From NCBI RefSeq assembly GCF_003129905.1, contig NZ_QFFM01000022.1, positions 1-53,500 on the forward strand: DNA of 53,500 nucleotides, given 5' to 3'. Positions 49,606 through 53,500 of the stretch are shown here, in pieces; position 1 is the first letter of the stretch; every line of letters starts with the position of its first letter. The notes under the pieces were generated by a model that searched no databases, was not told the DNA's origin, and saw nothing but the letters and a program-made list of their open reading frames with translations. This DNA comes from Bifidobacterium callitrichidarum. Its GTDB lineage: Bacteria > Actinomycetota > Actinomycetes > Actinomycetales > Bifidobacteriaceae. Both the position numbers and the translations under genes were made by a program.

Positions 49606-49866
49606 ATGAACGATACCGACAACACTACCGTCCGGCCTATCGTCATGACCCAGCACACGCCCGCCCGGTGGCTGTCCGGCAACACGGCCGTGACCCTATG
49701 CGGAAAGACCGTCACCGTTACCCCGCAACTCGAAACCATGTGCGGACAGGCCCGGCGGGCCGGCGTGTACACCGAAGTCTCATGCCCGCTGTGCGAGGCC
49801 GCCAAGATCGTCAACGCCCTGCGCGTCGGCTGGACGCAACCACCATTGGAGGGATTCCGGTTATGA
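49606..49866 (+). CDS. Small Cys-containing protein (86 aa), paralogue of 50255 product
   Basis: RBS AAAGGAAAA before the ATG. The sequence has VTLCGKTVTVTP and SCPLCEAAKIVN, a CxxC and a distant Cys, suggesting a small zinc-ribbon-like fold. The gene at 50255 encodes the same pattern (VTLCGRLFFRTP ... CPMCEHAW), so the two are paralogues. Function unknown. The stop overlaps the next start (ATGA). The RBS region is part of the inverted-repeat right arm. Confidence 0.7.
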   Translation: MNDTDNTTVRPIVMTQHTPARWLSGNTAVTLCGKTVTVTPQLETMCGQARRAGVYTEVSCPLCEAAKIVNALRVGWTQPPLEGFRL

Positions 49867-50150
49867 CCATGCCCGCAGGGCCGCGCCCCTCGACCCGCGA
49901 ACTTACAGCCATGTACCGGCTGGACGTGGACAAGCCGAGACGTGACGCGAGGGCGCTCGCCGGCGACCTGTTGCGTGCGGCCGCCTATGCCATGCAGGGC
50001 GGCGCGGAGTCGGTCACGTTCCGCGTCCCCGGCAGCCCCGAGACGGCCGCCGTCCAGGCCGCGTCCATGCTGCGCATAGCGCAGGAACTTCACCCGATAC
50101 CCGCAGACGTCACCCACAGGTGGGATAGACCAAGCCGCGCCGACAGGTGA
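49863..50150 (+). CDS. Hypothetical 95-aa protein of the element
   Basis: The start overlaps the previous stop as ATGA. The product is largely helical (TRELTAMYRLDVDKPRRDAR, ALAGDLLRAAAYAMQGGAES) with a short TFRVPGSPETAAVQAA segment. No motif is recognised. Translational coupling to the small Cys-containing protein suggests a joint role. The next 104 nt hold no gene but the RBS of the following one. Confidence 0.65.
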   Translation: MTMPAGPRPSTRELTAMYRLDVDKPRRDARALAGDLLRAAAYAMQGGAESVTFRVPGSPETAAVQAASMLRIAQELHPIPADVTHRWDRPSRADR

Positions 50151-50254
50151 GGGAAAAAATTTACCGCCGCCGTCCACTGCCACACGCCACTAGGGGCGCG
50201 GGACGGCGACGGCATGGAATCCAGCAAGGGAAACCACGAGGAAAGGAACCCACA

Positions 50255-50581
50255 ATGACCACCACCGACACCATGGGAGGCAACGCCACCGTGCATACGA
50301 ATATCCGCCATCCACCCACGACCGAAACCATGGAGGCGGAAACACATGACCCCAACGGCCGCATCGTCTACCACAGGGTGCGCACGCGGGAACTCCAAGA
50401 GATCGGAGTGACCGTCACATTATGCGGCCGCCTGTTCTTCCGTACGCCGGACGTGGTGGCGTGGAAGCGCTCGCAAGACCCCGGCCGGCCCGGCTCGACC
50501 ATATGCCCCATGTGCGAGCACGCATGGACCGAAATGCACGCCCTTACGCCACGCACCCGTGAGGATACCCACCACCGATAG
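50255..50581 (+). CDS. Small Cys-containing protein (108 aa), paralogue of 49606 product
   Basis: RBS GAAAGGAAC; the ATG at 50255 is preferred to an upstream in-frame start because of it. The core IGVTVTLCGRLFFRTPDV followed by STICPMCEHAWTEMHAL repeats the LCGK...CPLCEAA pattern of the 49606 product. The N-terminal 45 residues are hydrophilic. Unknown function; small Cys-pair proteins of this kind are common in actinobacterial phages. Confidence 0.68.
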   Translation: MTTTDTMGGNATVHTNIRHPPTTETMEAETHDPNGRIVYHRVRTRELQEIGVTVTLCGRLFFRTPDVVAWKRSQDPGRPGSTICPMCEHAWTEMHALTPRTREDTHHR

Positions 50582-50617
50582 CTCCAGACACAACGACCAC
50601 ACAGGAAGGGGCCGGCC

Positions 50618-50776
50618 ATGCCGAGAAGAAACCGAAAAACCGCAAGGAACACCGAAACGGACCTGAGACACATCATCAGACGACTGAAAAGGGAACGGGA
50701 ACGCGAAGGGCCCGCAAAGACGCAATCCGACACCACGACGAACCAACCGACAAAGCAAACCTCAAACAGTCGGTAA
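50618..50776 (+). CDS. Short basic protein (52 aa)
   Basis: ATG after GGAAGGGGCC. The product is highly charged: MPRRNRKTARNTETDLRHII, RRLKREREREG, then a Thr/Gln-rich tail ending TKQTSNSR. No domain. It resembles small basic phage proteins that bind nucleic acid, but that is a guess. It is the last gene before a terminator and the promoter of the capsid region, so it probably ends the early transcript. Confidence 0.55.
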   Translation: MPRRNRKTARNTETDLRHIIRRLKREREREGPAKTQSDTTTNQPTKQTSNSR

Positions 50777-50837
50777 ACCCCTAAACGCCGTGTGCGCTCG
50801 CCGGCATGCACGGAGAGCGCATGAGGCGCGATACAAG

Positions 50838-50878
50838 CCCGGTAACTGCCGTTTTATTCGACATGTTGCCGGGTTTTT
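50838..50878 (+). terminator. Terminator ending the early operon
   Basis: CCCGGTAAC pairs with GTTGCCGGG (one mismatch) and is followed by TTTTTCG. It immediately precedes and partly overlaps the capsid promoter, separating early and late transcripts. Confidence 0.6.
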
Positions 50879-50886
50879 CGTATAAT
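50858..50886 (+). promoter_or_regulatory. Late promoter upstream of capsid gene
   Basis: TCGACA (50858-50863), 17-bp spacer, perfect TATAAT (50881-50886). One of the best promoter matches in the window. It would drive the 36-aa gene, the capsid gene and the terminase-like gene. Confidence 0.75.
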
Positions 50887-50943
50887 GAGAGCAAGAAAGG
50901 TAATAGTAACGGTTATCAATATCAAAATAGGGAGGAATAGCGA

Positions 50944-51054
50944 ATGAGCGACCTCATGAACGCACTACGCCGACGAATCCGCAGGTGGCGACGCCGCCGC
51001 GAGCTGCCGCAGCTCGAACGCATCGCCGAATACATCAACAAACTCGACATCTGA
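50944..51054 (+). CDS. Tiny Arg-rich protein (36 aa) preceding the capsid gene
   Basis: RBS GGGAGGAATAGCG with ideal spacing before the ATG supports translation in spite of the length. Sequence: MSDLMNALRRRIRRWRRRRE then LPQLERIAEYINKLDI; a basic amphipathic helix plus a short acidic helix. It lies 21 nt before the capsid gene. It may be an internal scaffold or nucleic-acid-binding peptide, or just a leader that couples translation. No homologue known to me. Confidence 0.6.
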   Translation: MSDLMNALRRRIRRWRRRRELPQLERIAEYINKLDI

Positions 51055-51075
51055 CAACGAGGGGAACCAGCCGAC

Positions 51076-52269
51076 ATGAACATCTTGGAACAACTGGAAG
51101 CGGAGAAGGCCGCAGCCGGCAAGCTCGTGGAGAAGGGCGGGCCCGACGGCTCCAATCTCACGGAAAAGGAAATGAAGGAACTCAGGAACCATTACGAGAA
51201 GGCCAAGAGCCTCAAGGAGCGCGTGGAGCTGTTCAAGGGCGTCAATGATCTGAACTTCGACGGCGCGAACCCCGCCGCGCGGCGCGGCGGCGCATCCGCC
51301 CACCTGTCACTCCGCTCGCTCGCAAACGAGATCCCGAAGGAAATCATCAGCTACAGCGGCCGTTTTGGAGTGAAAGGCCTGTTGCAGTCGGGCCGGACGC
51401 TGCTCCCCGTGCCCATCATCAACAACGCCGAGCCCATCCCGACCATCGACGCGGAGATTCCGCCGCGTCTCGTGGACTATCTGCCCGCCGTCGGCCGCAA
51501 AGAGCCCGTTTACGACATCCTTTTTGAGACCACCCCCGAAGAAGACTCAGGCGGCGCGGCCGTTGTCCCCGAAGGCGCAGAGAAGCCCGTCAAGAGGCTT
51601 GGCCTGAAATTCAAGACGCAGAACCTTAAAGTCGTGGCCGTTCTCTCGGACGAACTGGACAAGTTCGTCCTACAGGACTTTTCGGCAATCAGGACATGGC
51701 TCGGCAATCGCCTCACCTTGGAGGTAATCAACGCCGTGGAAGACGAAATCCTTCACGGAGACGGCAGCGATAAGCATTTGCTGGGACTCGACCACATCGA
51801 GGGCGTCCAGACCCAGGAATGGGGAGGAAACATCCTCGATACCGTCATGCTGGGCGTGAACAAGGTGGAAAGCGTCGGCGTGGCCGCGCAACTCATCGCA
51901 TTGAGCACGACGGACTGGATGAACGCGCAACGATGGAAGGACGCCGAAGGACGCTATTACATGTCCCCCAGCATCATCGACCCAGTGGGCCGAACCATGT
52001 TCGGCTACCAGGTCGTGCAGGTCCCCGGCCTTGAAGCCGGCACCGGCTGGGTTATCGGCGCCGGTTCCGTCGCCCTCAGCTTCGGTGAGGAAATGCACAT
52101 CGAGTGGAACCCCTACAGCGGATTCACCCGCAACACCATCCGTGCCCGAGTCGAGAACCGTTACGCACTCGACGTGTTCCGCGCCCACGGTCTCGTCAAG
52201 CTCGATTTGTCGGGCCAGACCGACACCACCGGCATAGCCAAGACGCTGCGGGTGGACGCAGCCAAGTAA
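51076..52269 (+). CDS. Major capsid protein, HK97 fold
   Basis: 397 aa. The first about 55 residues are a charged helix (NILEQLEAEKAAAGKLVEKG, LTEKEMKELRNHYEKAK), resembling a delta/scaffold domain. Residues about 95-390 show the HK97 capsid pattern: YLPAVGRKEPVYDILFETTP and AVVPEGAEKPVKRLGLKFKT for the E-loop/P-domain, KVVAVLSDELDKFVLQDFSA with LGNRLTLEVINAVEDEILHG for the spine helix, and HIEWNPYSGFTRNTIRARVE for the A-domain end. It should assemble an icosahedral shell. There is no protease gene, so maturation by cleavage would need a helper. An encapsulin is a less likely alternative. Confidence 0.92.
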   Translation: MNILEQLEAEKAAAGKLVEKGGPDGSNLTEKEMKELRNHYEKAKSLKERVELFKGVNDLNFDGANPAARRGGASAHLSLRSLANEIPKEIISYSGRFGVKGLLQSGRTLLPVPIINNAEPIPTIDAEIPPRLVDYLPAVGRKEPVYDILFETTPEEDSGGAAVVPEGAEKPVKRLGLKFKTQNLKVVAVLSDELDKFVLQDFSAIRTWLGNRLTLEVINAVEDEILHGDGSDKHLLGLDHIEGVQTQEWGGNILDTVMLGVNKVESVGVAAQLIALSTTDWMNAQRWKDAEGRYYMSPSIIDPVGRTMFGYQVVQVPGLEAGTGWVIGAGSVALSFGEEMHIEWNPYSGFTRNTIRARVENRYALDVFRAHGLVKLDLSGQTDTTGIAKTLRVDAAK

Positions 52270-52361
52270 AGAATGTCTTCCGGCCGTGTTTCCTTCTCGC
52301 GGCCGGGACACACAGGGCGGCGGTGGAGGAAGCGCCGCCGCCCATCACGCGGAGGTTCCCC

Positions 52362-52514
52362 ATGCAACGCGAACGCATAGCCGAATGGGTCGGCGAGATC
52401 GCAGGCCGACAGCACACGCCGGCCGTGCAGCTGCTCGCCCTCATAGCCCGCCAGCTGCTCGACATCGACGCCAGACTGGAACGCATCACCGACACGCTCG
52501 ACCCCGAGGGATAA
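52362..52514 (+). CDS. Short helical protein (50 aa) after the capsid gene
   Basis: RBS GGAGG, 5 nt before the ATG. Product: MQRERIAEWVGEIAGRQHTP, AVQLLALIARQLLDIDARLE, RITDTLDPEG, predicted as two amphipathic helices. It resembles small phage proteins of head-gene clusters but has no recognised domain. Located between the capsid and terminase-like genes in the late transcript. Confidence 0.6.
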   Translation: MQRERIAEWVGEIAGRQHTPAVQLLALIARQLLDIDARLERITDTLDPEG

Positions 52515-52618
52515 GGGGCGGTAGAAAACCGAAAACCACCCCGGCCGGGACACTGCCCGCGTGGCCGCTCTTCCTCCCCCTCCGCCGATTTTTCACCCAA
52601 CTCGAAAGACGCCAGACC

Positions 52619-52891
52619 ATGAGCCAGACGCACATCAGGGCCGTGAACAGGACCATAAAAGCGCTCGGACTCGACGCGGACGACCGATACAACGCCATAG
52701 TGGAAGTCTCCCGCACCCTCGCCCGCCAGATGGACACGGCCGGCACCGAACCGTCAACACGCCTAGTGGCGGCATACCTGAGCGCCCTGAAAGACATCAA
52801 CCGCGCCCGTCCCTTGCAAGCCGCCCCGGGAACGGCGAGAGAACCCGACGATCTTGACGCATACCTCAGCCAATGCGGACTAGACGACTGA
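52619..52891 (+). CDS. Terminase small subunit-like protein
   Basis: 90 aa; RBS is weak (CGAAAGACG). The product is all-helical: DADDRYNAIVEVSRTLARQM, then EPSTRLVAAYLSALKDINRA and an acidic tail DDLDAYLSQCGLDD. The segment TRLVAAYLSALKD after a LARQMD helix is what I associate with small terminase subunits of some actinophages; this is pattern memory without a search. If right, a TerS next to a capsid gene and without TerL is the logic of phage satellites that redirect helper packaging. A terminator follows 17 nt after the stop. Confidence 0.5.
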   Translation: MSQTHIRAVNRTIKALGLDADDRYNAIVEVSRTLARQMDTAGTEPSTRLVAAYLSALKDINRARPLQAAPGTAREPDDLDAYLSQCGLDD

Positions 52892-52908
52892 CCACAACCC
52901 TCACCGAG

Positions 52909-52941
52909 AAAAAGCGCCCGACACATGCCGGGCGCTTTTTC
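52909..52941 (+). terminator. Terminator ending the late operon
   Basis: AAAAAGCGCCCG pairs with CGGGCGCTTTTT around an 8-nt loop; the T-run is part of the stem end. A strong rho-independent terminator, usable in both directions. Confidence 0.85.
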
Positions 52942-53008
52942 ATACCCGCACCGTGCCGACCCGTGATTAACCGTTATCACTCGTTGCTCTCTCTGGAGAG
53001 TGAAATCT

Positions 53009-53090
53009 GCTCCCTTTGCTCCCTTTGGGTCATTCCGCCATTCTCGCGTGCTCCCTTTGCGCTCCCTTTGTGCGCTGTATGCTCCCTTTG
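53009..53090 (+). repeat. Five direct repeats of GCTCCCTTTG
   Basis: Exact 10-mers at 53009-53018, 53018-53027, 53050-53059, 53061-53070 and 53081-53090. The first two share their boundary base; the others are 10-22 bp apart. Confidence 0.9.
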
Positions 53091-53206
53091 GGAAATTCCA
53101 ACGTTTTGAGGTCATTGGGGAGTCTGGGAAGCGAAAAATAATCCTCTGGACCTGCTCTTCCGGGATTGTGGCATTGGAAAGCTCTCAATCAGTGGAATTA
53201 TAGTGT

Positions 53207-53229
53207 TTGTTGTCACGTCGTTGTCATGG
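53207..53229. promoter_or_regulatory. Candidate integrase arm-type site, right end
   Basis: TTGTTGTCACGTCGTTGTCA followed by TGG; the counterpart of 45344-45366, same orientation, 2 mismatches, 18 bp inside the att repeat. Confidence 0.6.
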
Positions 53230-53247
53230 ACGACGACACTATGGTTA

Positions 53248-53314
53248 TGAAACGCAAAGGACCGTTGGAATTCCAACGGTCCTTGAGTGGAGCGGATGAC
53301 GGGAATCGAACCCG
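53248..53314. repeat. attR: 67-bp direct repeat overlapping tRNA-Gly 3' end
   Basis: Contains the tRNA terminator (perfect palindrome at 53257-53284, centred in GGAATTCC) and the T-arm/acceptor end of the tRNA. It differs from attL at two positions (53256 and 53284), so strand exchange probably occurred within the 30-bp exact part 53285-53314 or the 27-bp exact part 53257-53283. Confidence 0.9.
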
Positions 53315-53361
53315 CGTAATCAGTTTGGAAGACTGAGGCTCTACCATTGAGCTACATCCGC
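53291..53361 (-). tRNA. tRNA-Gly (anticodon UCC)
   Basis: 71 nt on the minus strand. The acceptor stem GCGGATG pairs with CATCCGC (discriminator T). D-arm GCTC/GAGC, anticodon stem TCAGT/ACTGA with loop CTTCCAA (anticodon TCC) and T-arm GCGGG/CCCGT are all formed. CCA is not encoded. It is the integration target: its 3' part is now supplied by the element and is functional in sequence. Confidence 0.97.
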
Positions 53362-53391
53362 GTTAGGTCGTCGCTTTTGGCGACTTGAGAC

Positions 53392-53419
53392 ATTATACAT
53401 AGGAATGCGACGCAAGCAA
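53392..53419 (-). promoter_or_regulatory. tRNA-Gly promoter
   Basis: On the minus strand: TTGCTT (53419-53414), 16-bp spacer, perfect TATAAT (53397-53392), about 31 nt before the mature tRNA 5' end. The leader has a small GTCGC/GCGAC hairpin at 53369-53383. The remaining sequence to 53500 shows no gene. Confidence 0.75.
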
Positions 53420-53500
53420 CCCCCGACGTGCCTCACGTTTTTTGAGCGCGTAGGGTGTGGTGGTGCCTCATCGGGAATGAGCGCGAACGGTATCGGTCCT

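Larger units (their letters stand above)
52942..53247. other. Right end of the element, noncoding attachment arm region
   Basis: About 300 nt without a gene. It contains five copies of GCTCCCTTTG (53009, 53018, 53050, 53061, 53081) and the TTGTTGTCA double motif (53207-53229) shared with the left end. Probably the binding region for integrase and accessory proteins, or a packaging/replication site. Confidence 0.65.

Noticed and set aside
51076..52269. Encapsulin nanocompartment instead of phage capsid
   Set aside because: The charged N-terminal scaffold-like helix, the absence of a cargo enzyme and the integrase/repressor/TerS-like context favour a phage capsid protein; kept only as a minor alternative.
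45187..53314. Integrative conjugative element
   Set aside because: No relaxase, FtsK/TraB-type translocase or type IV secretion genes are present; the ATPase looks like a RepA-type protein and the cargo is viral.

Overview
The window is high-GC actinobacterial DNA and almost certainly comes from a Bifidobacterium. The evidence is a single giant type I fatty acid synthase with its own adjacent AcpS, a biotin ligase/BioY/acyl-CoA carboxylase block beside it, several intracellular glycoside hydrolases, an amylosucrase-like GH13 enzyme and LacI-type CRE-like operators. I cannot assign a species from sequence alone.

Layout. 1-1431 is the end of a membrane protein that runs off the left edge. 1774-24328 is a carbohydrate locus: YesL-like protein, two ABC permeases and a lipoprotein binding protein without a local ATPase, an SGNH esterase, GH29 alpha-fucosidase, GH3 beta-glucosidase, GH31 (YicI-type) alpha-xylosidase, GH43, GH42 beta-galactosidase, a ROK protein, a TetR regulator, an alpha/beta-hydrolase esterase and a GH94 cellobiose phosphorylase-like enzyme. 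Together these activities match the bonds of acetylated, fucosylated or arabinosylated xyloglucan oligosaccharides. No enzyme looks secreted, so the locus reads as import followed by intracellular depolymerisation. Four copies of an inverted repeat, TTATTTATAA-2 nt-TTATAAATAA, lie upstream of yesL, the ABC operon, GH31 and GH94 and probably make them one regulon.

24878-41561 is lipid synthesis: BirA, BioY, biotin carboxylase/BCCP, carboxyltransferase, FAS I and AcpS. They form one functional chain: biotin uptake, BCCP biotinylation, malonyl-CoA, fatty acid synthesis, ACP activation. Dispersed palindromic repeats sit between genes here and, unusually, three copies lie in frame inside interdomain linkers of FAS. 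acpS carries a 34-nt exact piece of tRNA-Gly. Then follow an amylosucrase-like GH13 gene and a small heat-shock gene.

45187-53314 is an 8.06-kb integrative element in the 3' end of tRNA-Gly(UCC), bounded by 67-bp direct repeats. It carries a tyrosine integrase, an XRE repressor, Xis-like HTH proteins, a RecA-fold ATPase flanked by an inverted repeat, several tiny genes, an HK97-type major capsid protein and a terminase-small-subunit-like protein. It has no portal, large terminase, protease or tail genes, so it looks like a minimal phage satellite rather than a prophage. The dispersed palindromic repeats found across the rest of the window are absent from it.
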